From Seiridium cupressi (Eukaryota; Ascomycota; Sordariomycetes; Amphisphaeriales; Sporocadaceae), in the NCBI GenBank assembly GCA_036674765.1, contig JARVKI010000016.1, positions 186,001-250,000 on the forward strand: a DNA stretch of 64,000 nt, in the 5' to 3' direction. Numbering within the stretch: position 1 is the first letter of the stretch; every line of letters starts with the position of its first letter. Below the pieces are notes generated by a model. The model did not search any database. It was given only the letters and a program-made list of their open reading frames with translations, and was not told the origin of the DNA. This document shows, piece after piece, positions 49,126 to 59,200 of the stretch. The translations under genes were made by a program, and so were the position numbers.

Positions 49126-50191
49126 GGCTAACCAGCGTTCATCATTTATATACACAGCTGTATTATGTCCACCGAGATACCCAAAGCCACTTCATTTTGG
49201 CCAGTTCATATACAGGCGTAATCATAGTTCATAATTGCAAACAGAAGAATGTCTGCTCACATCATACACCATTAGTCTGGACTCCTTCTGTGGGTTTGTC
49301 TTCTCCCACCGTCTCGTAGCGCTTGTCGCAATTGCCGCACCAGCAGTAGTCAATATACCTGAATCTCATGACGGCTGTAGGATAGCTAGACATATAGGGG
49401 GCAGGTTTATATTTTGTCTTCCCACCGTGAATCCGCTTTGGAGTGCATGGAGGAAAAGCAAACTGTAGTCGTTCGTTTTGTAGTTTGGCTTGACCTCGTG
49501 GTCCGATGTATGACAAAGATTACATCTAGATACGAAAACTCCGTATTCGTAGTCAGGCGTCAGTCTTAAGAGTCATTGAAAATAGCTGTCACTTACGATA
49601 CTACATTAGTTAGCCTCATGTGATCCCGTGACACCAGAACTTTGAACAGACTTCGCAAGCCGAATGTGCCTATTGTAGAATATGTAATGAGCTGGAATAC
49701 CTTACCTTGGAAGTGCTTCTTTATGGTCTCGGGAATAACAGAATAGTTTGATCAATTTGCGAGCTCAGCGCAAATACGTCGTTACACAATGTAATGCGGC
49801 GCTTGGACGATCAGGATTATGAGCGCAAATGAGATCAAGTTCAATAAAATGCTCACATCTGCCATCAACACTAACGACATCACGTTCATCACACTGCTCT
49901 CATATGCACGTTCTAATCACCACTTCGTTTTACGATGCGGTGTGCCATATAGATTAGCCTACATTTGAGGTAAGGGGACACCGGGTAGGATAGACAGATA
50001 GTCGAGGTGGTCTTATTCAGGGTTCTAAAACATAAAAATGATTGCATGATGGCAAACGCGTAAGGCTCCGTGGTAACATCCAATCATGAGCCGCAGTCTA
50101 TTCTCTCAGTTTGAACAAATGCGACAATCTTCAAATGGTGCTACTTTGAGGGGGGGTCAATGTATTTTTACGGCACAAAGATCTTCATATC
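49126..50191. other. Intergenic, nothing recognised
   Basis: About 1 kb of AT-leaning sequence with no frame over ~90 codons and no RNA gene signature. Confidence 0.4.
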
Positions 50192-51803
50192 ATGGCTATA
50201 TTTCATCTTGTAACTGCCCTCGTCGCTCCCACAGTGTATTCCGTCCTCCCCAATGCAGAAAACGAAGGTTACTTCGACCAGACTGGTAGCCTCAAGCAGT
50301 GTCTCGACACTACAAAGAAAATTCCCACAAAATGGCAGACAGATACCGACTGGGAACGTCTATGGCGCAACCTTCAATATTCAAGTCCCAGTGAGTCCAG
50401 TCGCCATTACACTGCCAAGGGCCGTGCAGGACATCTCCAATGCACTTCCATGTGCAAGTCGGTACTGTGTCAAAGTCCAAGCGAAGTCGGGTGGCCACTC
50501 ATACGAGTCTTTCAGCAGCGGCGATGTAGATAGTGCACGTCATGGACCTACGAAACTTTCCGGGTGTAACTGTCGACACAAGGACGGGAATCGCCAAGAT
50601 AGCCGGAGGTGTGCGTTTCGGGAACATGGCAACAGCGCTGTACAAGCACGGCAAGCGAGCTTTAGCGCATGGGACTTTGTGCTGGCGTTTGTATTGTCGG
50701 CCACTTCACCTATGGAGGGTATGGTTTCACTACATTGTAGCCCAGCTTGGGAACTCGCGATGGACCAAATCGTTGGTCTTGATGTGGTTTTGGCTAACGG
50801 CACTGCCGTTTATGCCACATCGAAGATGTATCCAGATGTTTACTATGTAGGTTCGGAGCTTTGCATCACAAATTCGAATACTGAGATTTACATGCGACGC
50901 GAGGTGCAGTGGATTCCATCTGTATCACCGTAAACTTCTACCTCCAGACTCAGGCCTCTCCGTCGGCCGTTGTCAACTTCAGAGTCGATACCAGCGATGC
51001 AACCCAAAGCACCGACTCAAACATTTATGACGGTGAAGGACTTTGCTCTGAACAAGAACTCCAAGGCCGTCGACAGGAAGCTTGTATTTAGTATTTCGTT
51101 GCAGCCAGACCGATTCAGTCTCATGGGCATTTATTAGGCTCCTTGAAAGACTTTGGCTCGAGAATTAAGTCGGCCATGCTGAAGGGCTTGCCCAATCCTA
51201 CAATCGATGCTCGGGAGCTCGACTGGTTGCCGTCCGTCAAAGACTTGAATGATGGCGATCCCATTGGGATCCCCTATTACGGCCCATTCGAATTTCTTTG
51301 CCAAGAGTATGATCATACCCGAGCCGGCACTGGCGCAGGAAAACATCAGAGCTTATATCAACTATACCCTGAACACCAATACCCCGACGTCGTATTTCGC
51401 CTATCTTGACCTCTATGGAGGCGCATGCAGTCAGGTCAGCCAGAAGTCAGAGGCATAAAGCCGCCCAGATCGCGAGATCGCCCAGTAGGCCAACGCTGTC
51501 AGGAAAGAAATGTTCGCCGCATTTTCCCATAGGAATAGGTCATGGGTAGCTCAGCACTACGGATGGGCAGACATTGATGCCAACTTTCCCGACCAAGGCG
51601 TTGACTATAACAACGGTCTGAACAACGCCTTGGCCTCGGGAGTTGGTACCAGCTATACGTCGCACGAAGGCTACATCGGCCCGAAATTGGCAGCAGAGGA
51701 AGCACATAGCCAGTATTATGGTCCTATCGTTTATAGCAAGGTAAAAAGTATCAAGACGAAGGTGGATACATATGACCTCTTTTCAAGTTCATTCTCAATT
51801 TGA
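50192..51803 (+). pseudogene. Wrecked FAD-linked oxidase of the BBE / oligosaccharide-oxidase type
   Basis: Pieces of one gene appear in order but in changing frames. The start is MAIFHLVTALVAPTVYSVLP; then VSPVAITLPRAVQDISNALP, KSGGHSYESFSSG (FAD_binding_4 PP-loop), MDLRNFPGVTVDTRTGIAKI, KHGKRALAHGT, GLAMDQIVGLDVVLANGTAV, ASPSAVVNFRVD, LQPDRFSLMG, ALAQENIRAYINYTLN, and the C-terminal berberine-bridge signature SQYYGPIVYSKVKSIKTKVD followed by TYDLF. Frameshifts fall near 50370, 50530, 50690 and 50740 and further on, with in-frame stops. The segment between DVYY and ASPSAVV that should carry a WALRGAG-like stretch is largely deleted. Intact relatives are secreted flavoenzymes oxidising oligosaccharides to lactones. 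This copy cannot make a full protein. Confidence 0.88.
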
Positions 51804-52266
51804 GCCTCAGAAGGCAAAATATTAGGCGAAAGACGGGGAGTTAAGCTTACTTGGTATCATACTACATTACTCTATAGAATCAAACGGAACTTCAAAAAAT
51901 AGTGTGGAATGTTCAGTTCTTACAAAAGTTGCCAGGGTTTTTGTGTTGAACCCCCTTAGGAAGTCAGTGATGTCGTTGATAAGCATTTTGGTTGCGGCAT
52001 TCCATATACCCACACCGTAAATACCCCATACAATAACAAGTCTACATCCCAACATCAGGATGTGATCAATCGAGAGCACGAAGTCAAATGCTAGGGGATT
52101 TTGTGGGTAGTCTTTCAGGTGTATTAACACTCAGGTATCTAAGGTATCTCAATACATACCGACTACTTGGTAGCAGCCAAAATACAAGACTTAGGTGTAA
52201 GCTCAGATCGCTTTATTCCTTCACATATCATTCCTCATTAATGCCAAACGTCATATCACCCTCGGG
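51804..52266. other. Convergent intergenic region
   Basis: Short spacer between the end of the oxidase relic and the stop codon of the minus-strand transporter. No features seen. Confidence 0.4.
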
Positions 52267-53972
52267 CTAGACGCCGATCTCGCGGGCTCGCTCAGTCTGC
52301 TGAATCTCTGTGCCATTCTTCTCGATATCAGTGCCGAGGTTGGCGTGGTGAGCATCGGGAATACCCATGATGTCTCCTCCCTTCTCGACATGGTTCTGTC
52401 CACCAAAGACGGCATCGATCTCTTCCAAAGGTACGCCCTTTGTCTCTGGAATGAAGAAGAAAACGAATAGACCGAGCAGGATGTTCATGGCCATGAAGAA
52501 GAAGAGGCACTTCAGACCAACGTTGTTCAAGAATGTCGGGAAGAATTGGGAGAAGATGGTGTTGGCGACGTTCTGCATCTGCGAGCACATGCCGACAGCC
52601 TGGGCACGGACGTTGACGGAGAAAATCTCAGCAGTCCAGATCCATACGGTGGCACCCCATGATGGCTTGTAGAAGAAGGTGAAGAGGAACAACATGAAGA
52701 CAATGCCAATGCCGACCGAGTTGGACTTGACGCCATTCACATTGGGTGTTGCAAGACCGATAACAGGGACTATCAACATGCAGACTGCCATACCAATAGC
52801 ACCGACGATCAGGAGCCATCTGCGGCCATATCTATCGGCGGTCCATGCGGCGTTCAGGGTGAAAAGGATACCGCAGGTGGCATTCAGGGCATTGATGAGG
52901 TTGATCGTGTTGGTGTCGGGCCAAATCTGCTTGTAGATTGCGCTCGAGTATCTGTTATCGTTCATCGTTAGTAAAATGTGATGAAAGGTTATGGCTTTCG
53001 AGCGACGTACGAGTTGAGTGTTCCCTGACCAGTGAGCTGCTGGCCCATGTTGATGATGAAAGCGAGAAATAGACGCTTGCGGACAGAGCGGTCCTTGAAG
53101 AGAGCAGAATAGTTGCTGCTAATCGCCTCCTTCTCGAACTCGATAGCTTCCTGGATAGCCAAAATTTCGTCTTCAGCCTCCTGGTGCGAGGCGCGGATCT
53201 TTCTCAAGACATTTCGTGCGGCCTCGACATTATTGTGACGCTTGATGTACCATCGGGGCGAGTCGGGCTGGAAGGGAAGAAGAACCATGATGATAATCGG
53301 GACGAGCATCTGGAAAATGACGATCATCTTCCAGTCCCACTCCCCAAGCCTAGCCTTATATTTACCGGTAGCGAAAGCGATCCAGTAAGCAATGAAGGAG
53401 CCGACGGAGTAGTTCAGTTGCCAGAAAGTCATGATTGTACCACGAATCTCGGACGGGGCCATCTCGTTGATGTAGACAGGTCCAGCGGTCAGAGCGATGC
53501 CTTGGCCAATACCGATGAGCACACGGCCTGCAATGAAGACTCCGAGAGTATGGTAGGGAGAAAACGTCTGCATGAGTGTTGCAATAACGGTGAGTAAGCA
53601 ACCAATGCCCATGCCCACGCGACGGCCGAAGGCATCAGCCTAGCAATGTTAGGACTCGGGAGGCACGTTCAGGACCAAGAATGCTCACAATAGGACCACC
53701 TGCGAACCACCCTGCCACAATGGCTCCAATGGTGTAGGCAGTATTGACAAGACCGAGCAGATAAGCATCCTTCTTCGGGTCGATGTTCATCCAGGCCAGC
53801 CAGTTGGTGGAGTTCTGGGCAGCGTTGAAAACCGATGCGTCATATCCGTATAGGACCATACACATGGCAGCGACCATGCATACGTACCTAAACCCTCAAT
53901 GTTAGCACTAGCGCAGATTCGACTGCTCATCAGTAAAACATACCAATTGTAGATTCTCTCCTTGGTAGGCAT
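52267..53972 (-). CDS. MFS sugar porter (second copy, different subfamily)
   Basis: Four minus-strand exons, 53972-53944, 53887-53689, 53639-53011 and 52951-52267, with introns of 56, 49 and 59 nt, encode 513 residues. The first exon is 29 nt (MPTKERIYNW, with the last codon split). Signatures in order: VLYGYDASVFNAAQ in TM1, ADAFGRRVGMGIG in loop 2-3, GRVLIGIGQGIALTAGPVYI in TM4, PDSPRWYIKRHN after TM6, ADRYGRRWLL in loop 8-9, and PETKGVPLEEIDAVFG after TM12. These define a sugar-porter MFS protein of the plasma membrane. The substrate is not readable; disaccharides or oligosaccharides would fit its neighbours, which is inference. It converges on the broken oxidase. Confidence 0.93.
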
Positions 53973-54148
53973 CGTGGCGGTTCTGGCAGGTGGAAACCTG
54001 ACCTTGCGATGCAACGGGTCGAAGTGAAAAGAAGAAGCACGGTCTCGCAGCTCCGAACGAACGAACAAGGTGCTTCGATCGTATGTCTCGAGTCGTCAGG
54101 AGGGAAGAGAGGACGGGGAGAGGAAGCGAGGGAGGAGCAGCTGCAGAA

Positions 54149-54156
54149 TATAAATA
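54149..54156 (-). promoter_or_regulatory. TATA-like element of the sugar transporter
   Basis: TATTTATA on the minus strand lies about 180 bases before the ATG at 53972, a plausible place for a TATA box with a ~100-150-base leader. Unproven. Confidence 0.4.
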
Positions 54157-54395
54157 TGCAGACAGGATGTCTACCCCATGTGATGGTTCCCCGTATCAAT
54201 TAACCACCAAAAGATTATGTCTGGGGTTGACACATGGGTATCCTCCAGCCGATTTATGGGGTCCAACCACACAAGCCCGTCGCGCCCTCTGCATACGCTT
54301 ACGCAGCGCGCCTCGCCCTAGGACGGGATGACCACACCTTTGGAGTTCCCTAGCCCGTCTCGCTTGCAACATGGTACGATGAGCTGGGACCTCTT

Positions 54396-54407
54396 CCCCA
54401 GCTGGGG
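54396..54407. promoter_or_regulatory. Palindromic CreA-like double site CCCCAGCTGGGG
   Basis: A perfect 12-bp palindrome made of two abutting inverted CTGGGG sequences, each matching SYGGRG, lies about 425 bases upstream of the transporter start. A further single CTGGGG is at 54221-54226 and another (CCCCAG) near 54705. Paired CreA sites are the functional form in several Aspergillus promoters, so glucose repression is a reasonable inference. Confidence 0.5.
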
Positions 54408-57107
54408 AATTCATCCTGTAATTCGTGGAGAGCGGGCATCTCCACGAAAGTCCAGCCTGCCCTTGAGCCGTAGATTGCTTCAAAACGGGGTCCCCACAGT
54501 CTCCAACTCTCAACCTCGCCGGCGCAACATCCACATTTGCGGGATAGCGTTTGGATATATGGAGCCAAAACGGTTCTTATCGATGCAAAGTGAGAAGCTT
54601 ACAGGGGCTAGGCGTTGTTTCTTCGAATGATAGCCAATCTCGGATCAGCTCCCCATATTCGCAGGGAGGTGGACCGGGGTCTGGCCTTGTCACTATGGAG
54701 TGCCTCTCCCCAGCTTTGCCGGGTTCTCCAGATTCCACCAATTGTAATTCTTCCACCTGGCGAAACTAGAGCGTGGCTGGCCGACGACTCGGCGGTAACA
54801 CGGCTCAGTTGACCGCCAGCTCGTCGCAAACCTTTGCAGTCAACGACAAGCTTTCTTGTCCATGAGGGAGTGTCGCACACAAGACAGGATGCAAGCCACG
54901 CCAAGTCAGCATACGCATGTCTTCACTGTACCTCGCCAGCCAGTGCAACATACGCGACTCGTGCCGACCCATCCATCCGACAGCCCTTGGTACCATCCAA
55001 TCTCTCTATGCCCGACCACATCCCACAGAGCTGAGGCGTCAAGATTCAGGAAAACCCTCCTCATAAACGAGTTGGTGACGACCATCTGGCAGAGCTGGGT
55101 TTATACGATTTGTGCTACGTATTAGCTACTGCTAGAAACAAGGTTGTGCGCTAATGACAGCCTGATTTCGGAAATGCACATAACTCAAAAGTCTAACAGG
55201 GGTGTGTCGCGTATAAGCAACCTAGGCTTTTGGCACAAAGATACACCTGACACCACGCATTATGTTGTCTCTCATAAATTCGGCATTCAAGTCCTTCCAT
55301 TCAAACAAAACAAGAGTCCACCCCACACGCAAGCGCAGCAATTACCCCAGATCTGCATATGCAACAGTGAGACTATATCCCAGTGATGTAGGATATGCAC
55401 GTTATGCGTAAGACAACGGTGTTTCCCTATTTGTTTCTTTTCTATTATCTAGTTTTGTGCGATAAACTGAGTGGCTACTGTATTTCTCGCCCGACGGTGA
55501 AGCCAAAGCTCGATGGTCGAGATAACTTTGTACTTGTATCAACTTGATATTTGTCAAACTCACATTCTGTGCTACTACAATTTGATGTGATCCTATGTCA
55601 TGCATAGTCGGTTCCGGCGGAATGGCTCGACCCCCTTTTCGCGTGACACTAACAGAAGTGGTTGCATGCAGCTGCATGACCCAGCAATCTTATAGACCTA
55701 CTTGGAATTTCCAGCAATAAGAAGTGTTCCCGAGGACTAGATCGGACGGCGGGCTGAGCTATGCAATCTTATGGGCATGGGGAAATCCATAGTCGGCCGA
55801 AATAGGTCAAGTGTTTATGCGGAGGGATGAATTCGGGTTTCCCCAACCTACGGGATTGCGTGGTCTAGGCTAGGCTCACGTCCTCTAGTTGTTGGTCACA
55901 GGTGAAAGGAATTGACCCATATGGACTTAATTTGATCAAGGTGATAGGTGCTTTTGATTGAAACCTATTGATTGTCTAGACGCTAAAACTCATCCGGATG
56001 TCAAGTCACTATTCTACAACTAATTGCTATTTTTTATGGTCCATACCATTTTTCTCCCTTCTTCTTTCCGAGTTCCTCCCTTCCCATAGCAACGGGGGAA
56101 AGTTCTTATTAAGGAAAAATTCCACTGTATGTCGTCTCGACGAATTCCTTTACTCAAAAACATGGCTTGGTCGACAGCATGTGCTAGTACCAATGTAGTC
56201 TTATCTGGGAGAGAGGCATTTGCAAGAGATATTGTGTCAGATCTTGTGTCCAGATCTATGTGTTAACTCTGAACAAATGGGTTACCAATGGAGTGTCAAC
56301 AGGTCGTTGACACAGAAGGCGGATCAAAAGATTATTTGATCATCTACGGGCTACTATCCATATCCTCTACAACGACATGATAGCAACCGGGCACTCTCTT
56401 TCCCTTATGGTTTTAGGATTGAGCATATTCTTTCTTCGGGCATGCCCTACGGCCTTTGAACTAGCTCGGCACAGCAGTCAGGTGCTTCGCGGAGAGAGAT
56501 AATGCAACATTTTCAACTGTGCGCATTTATTAGAAGTGCAGTACGTAGTTCAAATTCAGAGGCCTTCGTTCCATGGTTGAGTTAGACTCAAGCCGTAAGA
56601 AGTCCAAAGCGTGGTAGCGGTTCCAACCAAACATTCAACGTAGAGTCCTATCACGTGGTGCCTCTGACTTTAGCAAGGCTAGCATTTAGGCTCAACACGG
56701 GATGCGAATTGTATAGACATGCGTCAGATCCCTACATTTCTTGCAAAATAGGTCACGGAGTTACTGAAATTTTTAAGAAAAGTCTTTGAGCAGTTCTAAT
56801 TGATTGACAGGAAAAATTACCAGCTTACTGTCCGGAATTTTCAGATAATGATTCAACATGCACAAGCCCAGGAATAATATTGATCATGGCAGCAAAATCT
56901 CCCGTTGGTCAAAGATCGGCAGCAGGGTAAATGTCTTGGTTGACGTATAGAGGTTCACCTATTGCCCGCAGTCTTTCGGTGCAATCGGCCGAACTGTCTC
57001 CAACAATTGATGGCACTCCCCCAACAACAATATTGCATACGCGCCCTTCTCTAAGTGACCTAATTAGTCTCTGTTCATCTTGAAACTCAAGTAATGAAAC
57101 ACTGAAA

Positions 57108-58319
57108 ATGAAGACTTTTTGTACTGTTGCTTTGGGGATTGCCATTATTAGTGGGGGGGCGAAGGCGTGTGAGACCGACGATGACTGTAGTCTCAATGGG
57201 ATCTGCAAAGAACCGAGCGGAAACCTTACAAGTGGTGGGGCGACAAAATATAACATCACCAACATATGCAACTGCGACCCAGGCTGGTTCGGCGATGATT
57301 GTGGCAGACTAGATCTTGCGCCCGCCACCAGGGGCACCGGCTACAATTACACCACGGTCGAGAATGCCGACGACTTCGGCTCGTACGGGAATTCATCATG
57401 GTGCGGAGCAATCGTGCAGGATCCCAACGAAAAGGGGCTGTTCCATATGTTCACCTCCCAGTTTGCTCACGGATGTGGTCTATCTGGTTGGAGGCCGTCC
57501 TCCTTCGTGGTGAGGGCCGAGTCGAGAACGGGTCCCCAAGGACCTTATCATTACACCGATGCTGTTTCAAAACCTTTCCGTCACAATACATACGCCTTCT
57601 TCAGCCCGGCAGATCAGAAATATTTGATATACGCTACCGGTGTTGATGCGCCAGAGGCGACCAAGTGCCAATCACTATCGTACAAGCAATGGCCAAATAA
57701 CATCTCCGTATCCAGCGCCGATGATCCTCGCGGACCTTGGACGCCCTTTGAACTGATTCTCAGTTCTTTGGAACCCCAATCCACGAACCCTGCGCCATGG
57801 CCACTTTGGGAGCCAGGAAACCCTACTGACCAGATTGTTCTTGGAGTTGAAGACGACGTCCTGTATCTCGGCAATCAATACAACGGCACTTACGAGCTCC
57901 TCTACACACAACAGTGGAACACGAGCGAATACAGCCCAACATGGACTGAGGACCCCTTTCTATGGCGCGATAAGAGAGGCAACTGGCATTTTCTGGCACA
58001 CTGGATGATTGACCTTGTCGAATATGACGGACAGCAATGGCCGCGAGTCGGTGCGCACATGTATGCCCGGAATCTTACCGGACCATGGACATTCAAGCAA
58101 CAGGAAGCGTTCAACTCGACAGTAACATTCACTGATGGGTCAACGCAAACGTTCAAGCGTCGGGAGAGGCCGAAGCTGTTCTTTAGTGATGATGGCGAAA
58201 TGACTCCATTGTATCTGATCAACGGGGTGCAGGAAATGAACCAGTCAGGATCGAGCTATACATTGGTGCAACCTATTGGTACTCAGTGGCAGGAGTATGA
58301 GAAATCCTTGGGCTTTTAG
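57108..58319 (+). CDS. Secreted EGF-like module plus GH43-like propeller protein
   Basis: Single exon, 403 residues, start at the ATG giving signal peptide MKTFCTVALGIAIISGGAKA. Residues 21-65 hold six cysteines spaced C-x5-C-x5-C-x20-C-x-C-x8-C (CETDDDCSLNGIC ... CNCDPGWFGDDC), the EGF-like pattern. From residue ~90 on, repeated short blades look like a five-bladed beta-propeller of the GH43/arabinanase kind: WCGAIVQDPNEKGLFHMFTS, HNTYAFFSPADQKYLIYA, TWTEDPFLWRDKRGNWHFLA and ERPKLFFSDDGEMTPLYLIN. TEDPFLW and RPKLFF are typical blade starts with candidate acidic residues, but I cannot name a complete catalytic triad. Many NxS/T sites fit secretion. It probably binds or cleaves a glycan outside the cell. 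The lack of introns sets it apart from its neighbours. Confidence 0.85.
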   Translation: MKTFCTVALGIAIISGGAKACETDDDCSLNGICKEPSGNLTSGGATKYNITNICNCDPGWFGDDCGRLDLAPATRGTGYNYTTVENADDFGSYGNSSWCGAIVQDPNEKGLFHMFTSQFAHGCGLSGWRPSSFVVRAESRTGPQGPYHYTDAVSKPFRHNTYAFFSPADQKYLIYATGVDAPEATKCQSLSYKQWPNNISVSSADDPRGPWTPFELILSSLEPQSTNPAPWPLWEPGNPTDQIVLGVEDDVLYLGNQYNGTYELLYTQQWNTSEYSPTWTEDPFLWRDKRGNWHFLAHWMIDLVEYDGQQWPRVGAHMYARNLTGPWTFKQQEAFNSTVTFTDGSTQTFKRRERPKLFFSDDGEMTPLYLINGVQEMNQSGSSYTLVQPIGTQWQEYEKSLGF

Positions 58320-59103
58320 TATCCCTAGAGCATATGGATTTGATGAAGAATCTCTACTCTGAGTTTCTACTCTTTAAGGAATTTGACTAATTCTACTTTC
58401 TTCTATTTAACATATTCATACCTCTCTAGCAGAACGGGTACAAAACATCAAGTTTACAATAGGAACAATGATTTAATTGTAATCAAGAATGAACTCTCAG
58501 ACTCTAGTCAAGTTGATGGTCAGAACTTGGTATGTTGGCGGGAGATATGTGAGCCTCTATGTATGCTGCCAGTCTTGATGTCTATCGTTGACAGCTTTTA
58601 GGATGACTAATTGTGGATACGGCAAAATTTAGCTTTAAGTACAAGTAAATGGTGTCATGTATCGAGTTCAACTTGAAGGTCTTCTTTGCCTTTCGCATGC
58701 TCTCCTTGCTCCTTCATCTTGGATGGGCGGCTGTGGTCTAGGGTCCAAGTCTCTGGACTACCCTTTTTCACAACGCTGAGCACGATACAGATGATCAGCG
58801 GTCTCCAATAAGATTCTTAATCGATCTCATGGTTCCTTAAGCGTTCCCGAATTGACTGCCTCATCCGTGGTATGGACGTCGAGGTAAAGATTCGCCAGTC
58901 TCTAGTATGAAGGATGTTCGAGTCAGGATCCTTCGATCAAATGTGTCCGGCTACCATCGGTCCTGAACGAGACAGTACTTCATCCACCGGCTCATCTGCT
59001 AGCCCCACATATTGGCCTGTGCGCCATTTTCGCTCGAGATGCTCCGCCTCAATGTACGCGTCATATATATCTATAACCCAACCTCCTTCAACAAATCCAA
59101 TCA
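58320..59103. other. Intergenic, nothing recognised
   Basis: 3' flank of the EGF/GH43-like gene and 5' flank of the tRNA-Glu gene; AT-leaning, no coding frame with a motif. Confidence 0.4.
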
Positions 59104-59200
59104 TCCGAATTGGTGTAACGGTCAACATTTCGCGTTTTCAAATGAGAAGCTTCTTCTCCTTACTACCGCGGAGCTCGGGGTTCGATTCCCCGATTCGGAG
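59104..59200 (+). tRNA. tRNA-Glu(UUC) with a 25-nt intron
   Basis: The acceptor arm TCCGAAT (59104-59110) pairs with ATTCGGA (59193-59199), with discriminator G at 59200. The D region TTGGTGTAACGGTCAACA is typical of fungal tRNA-Glu. The anticodon stem TCGCG (59130-59134 region) pairs with CGCGG (59167-59171); the loop TTTTCA gives anticodon TTC, and a 25-nt intron (59141-59165) sits at the canonical place one base after the anticodon. The intron contains GAGAAG, able to pair with the anticodon. The T-arm is CGGGG-TTCGATT-CCCCG. TTTT follows eight bases downstream as a weak pol III stop. Confidence 0.95.

Larger units (their letters stand above)
53973..57107. other. 3.1-kb interval upstream of the transporter and the EGF/GH43-like gene
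   Basis: It should hold the promoters of both flanking divergent genes. The part next to the transporter has a TATA-like element and CreA-like sites listed separately. The part from about 55700 to 57100 is visibly AT-leaning. No coding frame with a motif was found. Confidence 0.45.
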
